Positions 16,766-28,222 of a stretch of DNA of 64,000 nt are shown here, piece by piece; positions within the stretch are counted from its first letter, which is position 1; each line of letters begins with the position of its first letter. The translations under genes were made by a program, and so were the position numbers. The DNA is from Planctomycetota bacterium (GTDB lineage Bacteria > Planctomycetota > UBA1135): the NCBI GenBank assembly GCA_030748415.1, contig JASMMA010000006.1, positions 30,978-94,977 on the forward strand, in the 5' to 3' direction. The notes beneath the pieces are model-generated. The model did no database searches and was not told where the DNA came from. It saw only the letters and a program-made list of their open reading frames with translations.

Positions 16766-18313
16766 CTACTTGTACTCGATGAAGTCCCCGCTTTTCAACT
16801 TTTCCATGTAAGAATTCAAATCTCTTCGCACTCCGCCCATCAAAAAGTAGAGTCCCAAGACATTCGGGAATGCCATTCCGAGAATCATGAGGTCCCCAAA
16901 ATCCAACACATTCTTTGATGTAATGATGGATCCCAGAAAGACCATGACAACGAAAATAATCCGGTAAAGCATGGAGGAGCCATCTCCAAACAACCATGCC
17001 CAGCATCGCTCCCCATAGTAGGACCAGGAAATCATGGTCGAGAAAGCAAACAGCACAACCGCCCCCGAAAGGATGTAAGGGAACCAAGCGATTTCCGAAG
17101 CGAAAACAGCTGATGTGAGTCCCGCCCCATTGTTAGCCTCGGCAAAGGGAGCAGCAACTTCCGCCATAGATCCACCTTCGTAATGCCCCGTAATAACAAT
17201 GACTAGGCCGGTTATGGTGCAAACAACAATGGTGTCAATGAAGGGTTCGAGTAGTGCCACGATTCCTTCTCGAACAGGGTATTCCGTTCGTGCCGCACTG
17301 TGAGCGATTGCTGCCGAACCAACACCGGCCTCATTTGAGAAGGCGGCGCGTTTGAAACCAGTAACCAAAACTCCAATGAAACCGCCCCAAGCTGCACCAG
17401 GGTTGAAAGCACTCTCAAAAATTTTGGAGAAGGCTGTCGGGATTTCACCGAAATGCCGTAAAAGTATGAACAAGCAGGACGCCACATAGATAGCGCACAT
17501 CAAAGGGACAATTTTTTCAGCGGTTTGAGCAATCCTCTTGATTCCTCCAATAATTACAACTCCAGTCAAACTGGCCATTATTAGGCCGTAAACCCATCGG
17601 TTATCTGCTAACCATGGTGCTGTTTCCTGCAGGGCGTTCAGGGACTGATTGACTTGAAAGGTATTCCCACCCCCAAAAGAGGCACCAATGCAAATAATGG
17701 CAAAAGAAACAGCGAGGAATTTTCCAAGTCCGCCCATTTGTCGTTCTTTGAGCCCTTTGGATAGGTAAAACATGGCCCCACCCATGATGTGGCCGTCCGG
17801 CCGCGTTTCGCGGTACTTTTGGCCCAGTGTGCATTCCACAAATTTGGACGACATCCCAAGGAAGCCCGCCATGACCATCCAAAATATGGCGCCCGGTCCG
17901 CCTAGGCTGACTGCTATTGCAACCCCTGCAATATTGCCAAGACCAACCGTGGCGGAAAGTGCAGAGGCAAGTGCCTGGAAGTGACTAACTTCGCCCTCGT
18001 CGTTGGGGTTGTCGAACTTACCGCGCGTAATGTCAATTGCGTGCTTAAAGGCACGGATGTTGATGAAGCCCATCTTGCAGGTGAAGACGATTGCTCCAAC
18101 AACGAGCCAAGCGACAACGAGAGGGATTTCTGTCCCATCAGGGGTCGTATAGATTGGGTAGAAAAAGGCATCTCCAATTTTCTCAACGACCCAGCCGGCA
18201 ATGCCGTCCACCATCGTTGCGAAGTTCTGATCACCCTCGGCCTCTTGGGCGAAGAGCGTGGCGGGGGTTAGGAAAGCGAAGAGGGTGGGAAGAAAGCGTC
18301 GGATTGCATTCAT
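16766..18313 (-). CDS. Sodium:alanine/glycine symporter, AGCS family
   Basis: 515 residues from ATG 18313, chosen because MNAIRRFLPTLFAFLTPATLFAQ forms a signal-like first segment. The longer upstream reading is low-complexity. About ten membrane helices follow. AGCS signatures are GLGNIAGVAIAVSLGGPGAIFWMV, FLGMSSKFVECTLGQKYR and AAFSNEAGVGSAAIAHSAA. The family cotransports sodium or protons with alanine or glycine. A 22-bp tandem repeat lies just upstream. A putative small membrane protein follows 4 nt downstream. Confidence 0.9.
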   Translation of the reverse strand: MNAIRRFLPTLFAFLTPATLFAQEAEGDQNFATMVDGIAGWVVEKIGDAFFYPIYTTPDGTEIPLVVAWLVVGAIVFTCKMGFINIRAFKHAIDITRGKFDNPNDEGEVSHFQALASALSATVGLGNIAGVAIAVSLGGPGAIFWMVMAGFLGMSSKFVECTLGQKYRETRPDGHIMGGAMFYLSKGLKERQMGGLGKFLAVSFAIICIGASFGGGNTFQVNQSLNALQETAPWLADNRWVYGLIMASLTGVVIIGGIKRIAQTAEKIVPLMCAIYVASCLFILLRHFGEIPTAFSKIFESAFNPGAAWGGFIGVLVTGFKRAAFSNEAGVGSAAIAHSAARTEYPVREGIVALLEPFIDTIVVCTITGLVIVITGHYEGGSMAEVAAPFAEANNGAGLTSAVFASEIAWFPYILSGAVVLFAFSTMISWSYYGERCWAWLFGDGSSMLYRIIFVVMVFLGSIITSKNVLDFGDLMILGMAFPNVLGLYFLMGGVRRDLNSYMEKLKSGDFIEYK

Positions 18314-18348
18314 GGTGGGCAGGCGATTGTGGCGGCGAGGGCGCTTTT

Positions 18349-18402
18349 GGGCAAATGGGATGAGGGGCAGGGGCAAATGGGATGAGGGGCAAGGGGCAAA
18401 TG
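18349..18402. repeat. 22-bp tandem repeat
   Basis: Two full units (18349-18370 and 18371-18392, core GGGCAAATGGGATGAGGGGC) and a partial third. It lies between the divergent symporter and DUF669-like genes, so it may carry or disturb their promoters. Otherwise nothing is recognised in 18314-18516. Confidence 0.7.
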
Positions 18403-18516
18403 TTGCAAGCAAATGGCGTAAATGTGGAAAACGGGATGGGGTGTAACGCAGGAGAGACTGAGCCGTGTTCATTGGAAAACCTGGGTGGTCTGGGTTTGGA
18501 AACCAAAGGAATGAAG

Positions 18517-18951
18517 ATGAAGATTGATTTTGGGTCTGTTGATAACATCGAGGATCTGCGAGCAGTTCCTCCTGGAGAATATGAGTGCAAAGTGGCGGAG
18601 GTGCGTGAGAGCCAAAGCCCATCTGGACATGTGCGATGGGGCCTCCGGTGGGAAGTAGTTGCGGGAGAAATGGTAGGCAAAACGGCATGTTGGGATAGTC
18701 TTCACTGGTCTGAACGGGGTTTGCCAAGGGCGAAGTATGTTCTGCAAGTGTTGGGCATGGAGGTGGAGGGGTGTGTATCTATGGAGCCGAGCGAATTGGA
18801 AGGCAAGGTGGCCCTTGTCCAAATCGCCCCGGAGGAGCGAGAGGACCCTGTGACAGGGATTCGTCGGTGTATGAACCGGGTTCCATTTGCGGGTTACCAA
18901 CCCCTTGCAAAGAACGCTGAGAAGAGTGCGGCAAAGAAGGAAAAGGAATAA
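18517..18951 (+). CDS. DUF669-like protein
   Basis: 144 residues from ATG 18517, which has AAAGGA 6 nt upstream; ATG 18511 is adjacent and in frame. The pattern VPPGEYECKVAEVRESQSPSG, RWGLRWEVVAGEMVGKTACW and ERGLPRAKYVLQVLG resembles DUF669 proteins, which are usually phage-encoded and linked to recombination or single-strand DNA handling. The C-terminus is Lys/Glu/Ala-rich. No other phage genes are near, so it may be a domesticated phage gene. The similarity is by eye. Confidence 0.5.
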   Translation: MKIDFGSVDNIEDLRAVPPGEYECKVAEVRESQSPSGHVRWGLRWEVVAGEMVGKTACWDSLHWSERGLPRAKYVLQVLGMEVEGCVSMEPSELEGKVALVQIAPEEREDPVTGIRRCMNRVPFAGYQPLAKNAEKSAAKKEKE

Positions 18952-18965
18952 AAGGAGGGTGTTTC

Positions 18966-18971
18966 TAAAAT
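18966..18971 (+). promoter_or_regulatory. -10 element, leaderless geometry
   Basis: TAAAAT ends 7 nt before ATG 18979. Confidence 0.45.
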
Positions 18972-18978
18972 TCCCGGT

Positions 18979-19491
18979 ATGCAAGCTGATGCCCAAGCCG
19001 GGGAGCCCCTCTTTTTGGAAATTCAACGCCCTTCCGAGGCGGTGGTGCGCATTGTGAGCCTTCTCATGATGGCCATTTTCATTTTGGCCTTTGCTTTGGT
19101 TCCGGTTTCCCCATGGCTAACCTTGGGCCTGGGCCTGATGGCCTTGGTTTTCTGGTGGTGGATTCGGGCGACTTGTTTGCTAACCGAGGTGCGGCCCGAA
19201 GGTCTTTGGATTCGTATGGCTCCATTCCCCGGGAAGCTATATCCGAAAGAGCAGATTGAAGGGTGGCGCGTCCACATGAGTTATCCATGGGGCATTGCGC
19301 GGAAGGGTTGGGCGATTAAAAAAGCCCCCGGGGTGACGGTTTACTTGGCGGGTTCGGCAGCTGGCATTGTGGTTGGCTTGAAAGGTCAAAAGGGTTTGTG
19401 GCTAAGCTCCCGTCAGGCGGATCAACTCGCAAAAGCCCTCAGTAAGGCTATACCAAAGGGCCGAAAACAGGCCCGAGAAGCTATTCTGTAA
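18979..19491 (+). CDS. Membrane protein of unknown function with two helices and a PH-like tail
   Basis: 170 residues. Two close transmembrane helices (about 24-42 and 45-62) form a hairpin. They are followed by a cytoplasmic beta-rich segment (LLTEVRPEGLWIRMAPF, KLYPKEQIEGWRVHMSYPWG) that resembles bacterial PH-like domains and ends in a basic helix. No enzymatic motif is seen. It lies 4 nt before the next gene, although that gene has its own -10-like TATTCT within this coding region. Confidence 0.6.
   Translation: MQADAQAGEPLFLEIQRPSEAVVRIVSLLMMAIFILAFALVPVSPWLTLGLGLMALVFWWWIRATCLLTEVRPEGLWIRMAPFPGKLYPKEQIEGWRVHMSYPWGIARKGWAIKKAPGVTVYLAGSAAGIVVGLKGQKGLWLSSRQADQLAKALSKAIPKGRKQAREAIL
19482..19487 (+). 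promoter_or_regulatory. -10-like hexamer inside the end of the preceding gene
   Basis: TATTCT ends 8 nt before ATG 19496. Confidence 0.35.
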
Positions 19492-19495
19492 CTCT

Positions 19496-22667
<3,172 letters not shown>

Positions 22668-22672
22668 CGACC

Positions 22673-23794
22673 CTAAAAGAGTTTGTCGAACCGACCAAAG
22701 AGCCGTTCCATTGCCCGGTGCCGCCAAGGTCGTGCTTTCCAATCCAAGAGAGTGACCTCCTTCGACTGTTTGAAATCTTCAGTCAGCTGCTTAGTAGCCT
22801 CGGAAACCAAACGGGCGCTACATGCCTCCACGGTGAGTTCATTGTTGATGAACAAAGACCAACGGTCCAAATTGGATGAACCAACCAATAGCCGGTTGTG
22901 GTCAAAGATGGAAAGTTTGGAGTGCATGAAAGCAGGTTGGTATTCCCAGATGCGTGCACCTGCTCGAAGCAACCGGCCGTAATACCGGCGGGCAGCTAGG
23001 CGAACAGTCGGATGGTCGGTAATTTGACCAGGAAACAAGAACCGAAGATCGATCCCTCTTAGTGCGACAATTCTTAAGTCAGCGAGGAGCCTAGGACCAG
23101 GTATGAAATAGGGGACAGCAATCCAAACACGAGACTTTGCAGCATGAAGGTTGTAGTGGAGGGCCCGTCGGTAATTGGGCCGTCGGTATGCATATTGTGG
23201 GAGTGCGCGTAATTGTTCCTCGTCGGGACTTGGCGTTTGCCGCAAGCGGGGACCTGAACCGACGCCTTTCCAAAGTCGGTCAAAACAATCGCGAAGGTTG
23301 GATACAACATCGCCCTTCAAGCGGAGCATGGAATCGCGAGCGGTTGGGTGTTCAGAATCGGGCCACCACTGGTCGTCAAAGGCCATGCCGCCAACCCATG
23401 CAGTGTGCCCATCTATAAAGATAAGTCGTCTGTGTGTTCGAGGGAGGGCGGCAGCACGGCGACCAAAAAAGTCCCGGAGTTTGTACGGGTTATAAATCTG
23501 AAGCTCAATGCCGGCACTATGCAATCGGTCTTGAGTGGATGTGTCTAATGTGCTGGACCCGAATGCATCCACCATAAGTTTGACATCGGCACCGTTTGTC
23601 GCAGCCCGTGCCATAGAATCTACAATTGCATCGCAAGCAAGGCCGGGTCTCAAAATAAAGTTTTCTACAAGGAGCTCTTCTCGAGCAGAGGCAATGTCGG
23701 CTAGGAGTTGCTCCCAAGTGGACACAGGGTCCGAATAAAGTTCCGCACCCTCGGATGAAACGAATGGGTAAGGAGCGCGAAAGGTGTCCGTCAT
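22673..23794 (-). CDS. Phospholipase D/cardiolipin synthase-like protein
   Basis: 373 residues with two PLD motifs. The second is canonical, H291-S-K293-L-S-I-F-D298 followed by GSSNLD. The first reads H121-R-R123-L-I-F-I-D128, so the catalytic Lys is replaced by Arg. There are no clear membrane helices. Family members make cardiolipin or transfer phosphatidyl groups. The K-to-R change may lower activity or alter the reaction. The gene sits 10 nt after the GT9 gene and 5 nt before the EEP gene in one operon. Confidence 0.85.
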   Translation of the reverse strand: MTDTFRAPYPFVSSEGAELYSDPVSTWEQLLADIASAREELLVENFILRPGLACDAIVDSMARAATNGADVKLMVDAFGSSTLDTSTQDRLHSAGIELQIYNPYKLRDFFGRRAAALPRTHRRLIFIDGHTAWVGGMAFDDQWWPDSEHPTARDSMLRLKGDVVSNLRDCFDRLWKGVGSGPRLRQTPSPDEEQLRALPQYAYRRPNYRRALHYNLHAAKSRVWIAVPYFIPGPRLLADLRIVALRGIDLRFLFPGQITDHPTVRLAARRYYGRLLRAGARIWEYQPAFMHSKLSIFDHNRLLVGSSNLDRWSLFINNELTVEACSARLVSEATKQLTEDFKQSKEVTLLDWKARPWRHRAMERLFGRFDKLF

Positions 23795-23804
23795 TTGTTT
23801 GGAT

Positions 23805-24815
23805 TTAGAAACTTAGTATTTTTCCCTTTTGGGTTGCCGTGGTGACGGCTTCAGAGATTTCTTCGGGAGAGATTTCCTTCATGCAAGCATGGTCTGTTGG
23901 GCACTGTTTCTTATGGCATGGGCTACAAGAAAGATCCTTACGCCGAAGGGCAACAGTCATCTCTTGTTCGAAATTAGTCCAGCGAGGATCCGTTGGACCG
24001 TAAAGAATAACTTGTGGCAAGTTCAAGGCGGCAGCGATGTGGCGGGCGCCACTATCCATTGACAGAAGCGCTTTGCATTCTCTAAAGAGACTCTTCATTT
24101 CCGAAAGCGAGGCGTGCAAGAAGGGGGCAGGGTAAATGGATTTGACACTTCGAATGAGCTCGGACTCTTCGGGAGCGCCAAAGTAAACTGGCTGCAAACC
24201 AGTTTTCTTGGCTGATAATTGAACAGCCTTAGCCATGAGCTCACAAGGATAAACTTTTGAAGGTCCAAATGCCGCTCCGGGGGCAACAGCAAGAAATGGT
24301 GGGTGGATTCCATGTTCTGCGAGGCCTTTCAGGGTTTCACTTGCGAGACGGTCTCCGCGTTCAGTGACGCCCAATTCAATCTTAGGAGGTTGGACCTCAC
24401 CAATCATTTCGGAGTAAACCCGAGTCATGGGGCGTGGCTTCCCGACCTTTGGAAGGCGGCGGGTTAAAAGAAAACGACGAAAAGGTGCCCGTCGGCCAAT
24501 TCGCACAGGGATACGGGCAATCGTGGCAGACAATGCGGAGGAGAAAGAGTTGGGAAGAAGGTAGATTTGATCCAGAAGTAAGTGTTTTAAAAATGTAGCC
24601 TCATCAAAGGAGGAGCTCTTTCCATGCGATGGTGAATCTTCTATGGCTTCCGCTTCATGCCAGGTATCAAGACCATCTAGAAGTTCGATTGCTTTTGCCG
24701 AACCAATCAGGACAATTCGGTCCTCAGGGTGCCGTTGCTTAAGTAGCCGAATAAACGGAGTCGCTGCAACTACATCGCCAACAGGATTGGGAAGTCGGAC
24801 GCCAATTCGATCCAT
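23805..24815 (-). CDS. Glycosyltransferase family 9 (heptosyltransferase-like)
   Basis: 336 residues. N-terminal IGVRLPNPVGDVVAATPFIRLLKQ and C-terminal LSMDSGARHIAAALNLPQVILYGPTDPRW are typical of ADP-heptose:LPS heptosyltransferases (WaaC, WaaF and WaaQ type). The C-terminal CSPCHKKQCPTDHACMKEIS is a common GT9 Cys-rich tail. The start overlaps the rfaE2 stop (TAATG). Pairing with an RfaE-type nucleotidyltransferase supports ADP-heptose as donor. Confidence 0.88.
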   Translation of the reverse strand: MDRIGVRLPNPVGDVVAATPFIRLLKQRHPEDRIVLIGSAKAIELLDGLDTWHEAEAIEDSPSHGKSSSFDEATFLKHLLLDQIYLLPNSFSSALSATIARIPVRIGRRAPFRRFLLTRRLPKVGKPRPMTRVYSEMIGEVQPPKIELGVTERGDRLASETLKGLAEHGIHPPFLAVAPGAAFGPSKVYPCELMAKAVQLSAKKTGLQPVYFGAPEESELIRSVKSIYPAPFLHASLSEMKSLFRECKALLSMDSGARHIAAALNLPQVILYGPTDPRWTNFEQEMTVALRRKDLSCSPCHKKQCPTDHACMKEISPEEISEAVTTATQKGKILSF

Positions 24816-25312
24816 TAGTGGCCACCACCGAGCTCGAGGTTTGTAGCAATCTTACTGCTGGAATTAACTTTGGGTCCGCCAACGAGGGCAAGTCGAATCC
24901 CAAGTTCTTTGGCTACATCTTGTTCTTCTTTTGGAATTCCTTCTGGGTTGTAATCCTCACCCTTTGCGTGAATTTTGGGTTGAAGAGTACGAAGAGTGTC
25001 CGCCACAGAAATTTCAGAAAAAATGCAAATCCAATCAACGCAGGAAAGGGAAGACAAGACCTCAGCGCGCTCCTTAGCGGAATGGATTGGGCGGTCGGGT
25101 CCCTTTCGCTTTCGCGCAGATTCATCGTCGTTAATGGCAACAACCAAAACATCGCCAAGTGCTCGAGCAGCTGCCAAAACCCGGGTATGCCCTACATGCA
25201 AAAGGTCAAAAACTCCATTGCACAAAACCAAGGTCTGACCATCTTCGCGTAGGGGGCGGAGCTTTTCAGCGAGGTCACTCCTTGAGAGGAGCTTGGGAAG
25301 GGTAGCCGGCAT
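24815..25312 (-). CDS. rfaE2: D-glycero-beta-D-manno-heptose 1-phosphate adenylyltransferase
   Basis: 165 residues of the cytidylyltransferase fold: LCNGVFDLLHVGHTRVLAAA (HxGH = HVGH), AINDDESARKRKGPDRPI and a C-terminal segment with KIHAKGEDYNPEG. This is the stand-alone equivalent of the C-terminal domain of HldE, and makes ADP-heptose from heptose 1-phosphate and ATP. The kinase half is not in the window. TACCCT on the minus strand (25319-25324) ends 6 nt before the ATG. Confidence 0.88.
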   Translation of the reverse strand: MPATLPKLLSRSDLAEKLRPLREDGQTLVLCNGVFDLLHVGHTRVLAAARALGDVLVVAINDDESARKRKGPDRPIHSAKERAEVLSSLSCVDWICIFSEISVADTLRTLQPKIHAKGEDYNPEGIPKEEQDVAKELGIRLALVGGPKVNSSSKIATNLELGGGH

Positions 25313-25348
25313 GCAGATAGGGTAAGAGACTCCCCCTAAAATGTCCTC
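25313..25348. promoter_or_regulatory. Divergent leaderless promoters of rfaE2 and the NUDIX gene
   Basis: Only 36 bp separate the two start codons. TACCCT (minus, 25324-25319) is 6 nt from ATG 25312 and TAAAAT (plus, 25337-25342) is 6 nt from GTG 25349. There is no room for leaders. Confidence 0.55.
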
Positions 25349-26041
25349 GTGACCAAGCGACCCGACTCCCTTGAAATCTTGTCAGACGAAACTCTGGGCG
25401 CCCCCGGATTTTTAACCCTTAGGCGCTTGCGCGTGCGGCATGTGTATTCCGATGGTTCCGCATCCCCAGAATACAACTGTGATGTCTCGAGCCGGCGGAG
25501 TACGGATGCAGTTGGTGTGGTGCTTTGGTTTCGTGAAAAGGGGGGGCAAGTGATGGTTGTGCTTAAGGAAGGCGTTCGTCCGCCCATTTGGTTGCGGCGA
25601 ACCAAGGAACTCATCCAGGATGGGCCAGGCGCTCCACTGCTCATGATTGAATTGGTTGCTGGGATTCTGGAGCCGAGCGATAAAGGTGAAGGTGGTTTGC
25701 AACGCCGCGCCGCCGCTGAGTCACGCGAAGAGGCGGGCGTGGATTTGCCGGAGAGCTCTTTTTCTCCGTTAGGAACCGCTACCTTTCCTTCTCCCGGCGC
25801 ATCGGACGAATGTGTTTTTCTCATGGAAGCTGAGCTCAATGGAGCCCCGCCCAAGGACGGCAGCTTGACGAAAGGCGATGGGTCACCAATGGAGCACGGA
25901 ACTCAAGTTTTGGTTATGGAGATGAACGAAGCTCTTGCACGATGCCGCGACGGAGGAATCCCAAATATGTTGGCTGAGTTAGGGCTTGGGAGATTGAAAG
26001 AGAAACTGGACGCTGAAGGAGAATTGCAAACACGTGGGTGA
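25349..26041 (+). CDS. NUDIX hydrolase, nucleotide-sugar pyrophosphatase type
   Basis: 230 residues starting at GTG. The layout (N-terminal beta region then VVLWFREKGGQVMVVLKEGVRP) and the NUDIX box GEGGLQRRAAAESREEAGVD resemble ADP-ribose and GDP-mannose pyrophosphatases. An ELVAGILEPSDKGE segment precedes the box. It hydrolyses a nucleoside diphosphate linked to X; the substrate is unknown. Its stop overlaps the next start by 8 nt. Confidence 0.8.
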   Translation: MTKRPDSLEILSDETLGAPGFLTLRRLRVRHVYSDGSASPEYNCDVSSRRSTDAVGVVLWFREKGGQVMVVLKEGVRPPIWLRRTKELIQDGPGAPLLMIELVAGILEPSDKGEGGLQRRAAAESREEAGVDLPESSFSPLGTATFPSPGASDECVFLMEAELNGAPPKDGSLTKGDGSPMEHGTQVLVMEMNEALARCRDGGIPNMLAELGLGRLKEKLDAEGELQTRG

Positions 26042-27026
26042 TATTTCCTCAAGACCACCCCGAATCGCTGTCATAGGGGCGCGGCGAGTAAGGAATGGAA
26101 CGGGCCCCTTTTTGGCACTTCAAGCTTCAGAAGCAGGTGCACAGGTCAATGCTATTTGGGGAACGAGCACCGCAACCGCCGAAGAAGCACGGAGCTGGCT
26201 CTCGGGAGAGGGTTTAGATTGCGAGGCATTTTCCGATTGGGATGAACTCGTTGAAAGCACTGCGCCCGATGCTCTCATCCTTGCATCACCAGCAGGGACT
26301 CATCGAAATTGGTTGGCCCATGCCCTAGATTCCGGAATCCATGTGTTTTGTGAAAAGCCATTGTTGGCATCTGCGAGAAGAAAAGAGGGCTTGCTAGTGC
26401 CGGTTTTAGAAAGATCAGCCAAAGAAGATCATTCGGATTCCTCTCGATTGGCCCACGCTTTTTCTGCGATGGGATTATTGTTGCGTGAAACTTGCCAGTG
26501 GCCTGTTGTGTTGGAGGATTTTTCTCGACTTCACCCGCAGATATCCACTGAGAAGGCAACTCGCTTTCGAATGCGGATGACCCCAGCCGGAGAGGGAATT
26601 GAGCGTTGGGTAGAAATGTTGTCCCACCCGATTTCTTTGATTCAAGCTATTTGCCCTGGTCCGGTAGAAATTCAAAATATTCAATACATTCAAGATTGCG
26701 TTTTGGAGTTTCAATATGTAACTGCAGACCGCTCGGTGGATTGTGCGGTGGAATTGGTTGACCAAGACATCTGGCCAAGGCCAGCTGAGTTTTCAATTGA
26801 TGGCGCTCTTATCCAGCGCGAAATCGAACAACCTGGTTATCAGTTCTTTTTTTCCGATGGGCAAGGCAATCGAGTTCCTGCCCAAGATCCAATGCCTCGC
26901 GCGGTGGCAGATTTTTTGGGCGAACTGAAATTTGCAACTCAAACCGGGTCCGCAACCGTGGACGAAAACCTCATTCGGCGCCAAGCCCTGTTGGGTCAAC
27001 TTCTTGAGGCTCGACCTAGGGATTAA
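26034..27026 (+). CDS. Gfo/Idh/MocA-like oxidoreductase
   Basis: 330 residues starting at GTG. The Rossmann start (RIAVIGARRVRNGTGPFLALQA) is followed by APDALILASPAGTHRNWLAHAL and the family EKP motif in HVFCEKPLL. The C-terminal half is weakly conserved. These NAD(P)-linked enzymes act on sugars or cyclitols. The GxGxxG-type loop is unusual because basic residues interrupt it. The gene is coupled to the NUDIX gene and sits 2 nt before the radical SAM gene. Confidence 0.75.
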   Translation: MGDISSRPPRIAVIGARRVRNGTGPFLALQASEAGAQVNAIWGTSTATAEEARSWLSGEGLDCEAFSDWDELVESTAPDALILASPAGTHRNWLAHALDSGIHVFCEKPLLASARRKEGLLVPVLERSAKEDHSDSSRLAHAFSAMGLLLRETCQWPVVLEDFSRLHPQISTEKATRFRMRMTPAGEGIERWVEMLSHPISLIQAICPGPVEIQNIQYIQDCVLEFQYVTADRSVDCAVELVDQDIWPRPAEFSIDGALIQREIEQPGYQFFFSDGQGNRVPAQDPMPRAVADFLGELKFATQTGSATVDENLIRRQALLGQLLEARPRD

Positions 27027-27028
27027 AT

Positions 27029-28222
27029 ATGGATCGTTTCCACGACTTCAGTTCAAAGTTGCGCGGCCCATTGGCTCACTCATCGGTGGCTGCATATATC
27101 CGTTGGCAGAGAGCTGTTCGGATGGCCGTCTCAAACGGAGAAGCACCCCCCTCATTTCCAAGTGATTTGGGTCCCCTTTCTCTGAACTTGGACCTCACCA
27201 CCGCTTGCAATTTCGCTTGCGACCACTGCATTGATTGGGATTCTTTGAATTCTCCGGTTCGGCACGACATAGCGAAGTTGCAAGATTCCCTGCGCGAATT
27301 GGCGCGTCGTGGGTTGCGGTCGGTCATTTTGATTGGTGGTGGGGAGCCAACTCTTCATCCCGACTTCGTGGGAATGGTTCGGTTTCTGAAGGAAGAGCTG
27401 AAGTTGCAGGTTTCCATTGTTTCTAATGGAAGCCGCAACCCACTGATTGCAGAAGCGGCTGCGTATATGGGAGAAGGAGATTGGGTTCGCTTGAGTTTAG
27501 ATAGTGGAACGGATGAAACATTTCAGGCCATGCATAAACCAAAATCTGGAATTTCCCTTGCGGAATGTTGCACATCTGCGGAAAAGATTCGGAAAGCAAA
27601 CCCAAAGATAACTCTTGGGTTTTCATTTGTGATTACATGGAAAGGAAGCCAGCGAGAGGAAGCAAATTTAATCGAGAATATTGATGAAATGGCCCAAGCG
27701 GCTGAGCTTGCTGCGCGAAATGGGTTCGAGTACATCTCATTTAAGCCCTTCTTAAATCGAACAAATGAAGGCGCCGAAGTGCTTCAAGCTGATGAAGTGC
27801 AAGGTGCGGACAAAATCCGCGCAGGGCTGACCGCCGCACGAGAATGTACTTCTAGTTATGCAGGGTTTCGAGTTATTGAATCTTTAAATTTGCAGGTTTT
27901 GTTGGCTGGGTCGTGGCCAACTCTCACCCGTCAACCAAAGATTTGCCACATGCAGGCTTTTCGGCAGGTGATTTCTCCTCTTGGGGTATTCAATTGCCCT
28001 GCCCATCGTGGGGTGGATCGAGCCCGTATTGGAAGTCCGGACTCTTGGATTGGAGAAGATGGGCCCAAGGGTACTACACAGTTTTTGGAAAGTTTCGATG
28101 CTTCGAAGGAATGCGCCGAGGTGGTTTGCTTGTACAACTCTGTGAACCATTTTCTTGAGGCCGCGATTGAGGCAGATGAGGATTGGGAATTCCTTCCAGA
28201 TATTGAGGATTGTTTTTTGTGA
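27029..28222 (+). CDS. Radical SAM protein
   Basis: 397 residues. The [4Fe-4S] motif is C60-NFA-C64-DH-C67 in LDLTTACNFACDHC, followed by the SAM-binding GGGEPTLHPDF and VRLSLDSGTDETFQAMH. The C-terminal part has scattered Cys (KICHMQAFRQVISPLGVFNCPAHRG and later) that could bind an auxiliary cluster as in SPASM or twitch proteins. It may modify a sugar or peptide. The operon context with NUDIX, oxidoreductase and methyltransferase/kinase-like genes favours cell-envelope glycan work, but that is inference. Confidence 0.85.
   Translation: MDRFHDFSSKLRGPLAHSSVAAYIRWQRAVRMAVSNGEAPPSFPSDLGPLSLNLDLTTACNFACDHCIDWDSLNSPVRHDIAKLQDSLRELARRGLRSVILIGGGEPTLHPDFVGMVRFLKEELKLQVSIVSNGSRNPLIAEAAAYMGEGDWVRLSLDSGTDETFQAMHKPKSGISLAECCTSAEKIRKANPKITLGFSFVITWKGSQREEANLIENIDEMAQAAELAARNGFEYISFKPFLNRTNEGAEVLQADEVQGADKIRAGLTAARECTSSYAGFRVIESLNLQVLLAGSWPTLTRQPKICHMQAFRQVISPLGVFNCPAHRGVDRARIGSPDSWIGEDGPKGTTQFLESFDASKECAEVVCLYNSVNHFLEAAIEADEDWEFLPDIEDCFL

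Noticed and set aside
18314..18727. Extended N-terminus of the AGCS symporter
   Set aside because: Low-complexity Pro/His/Ser sequence over a tandem repeat; the signal-like start is at 18313.
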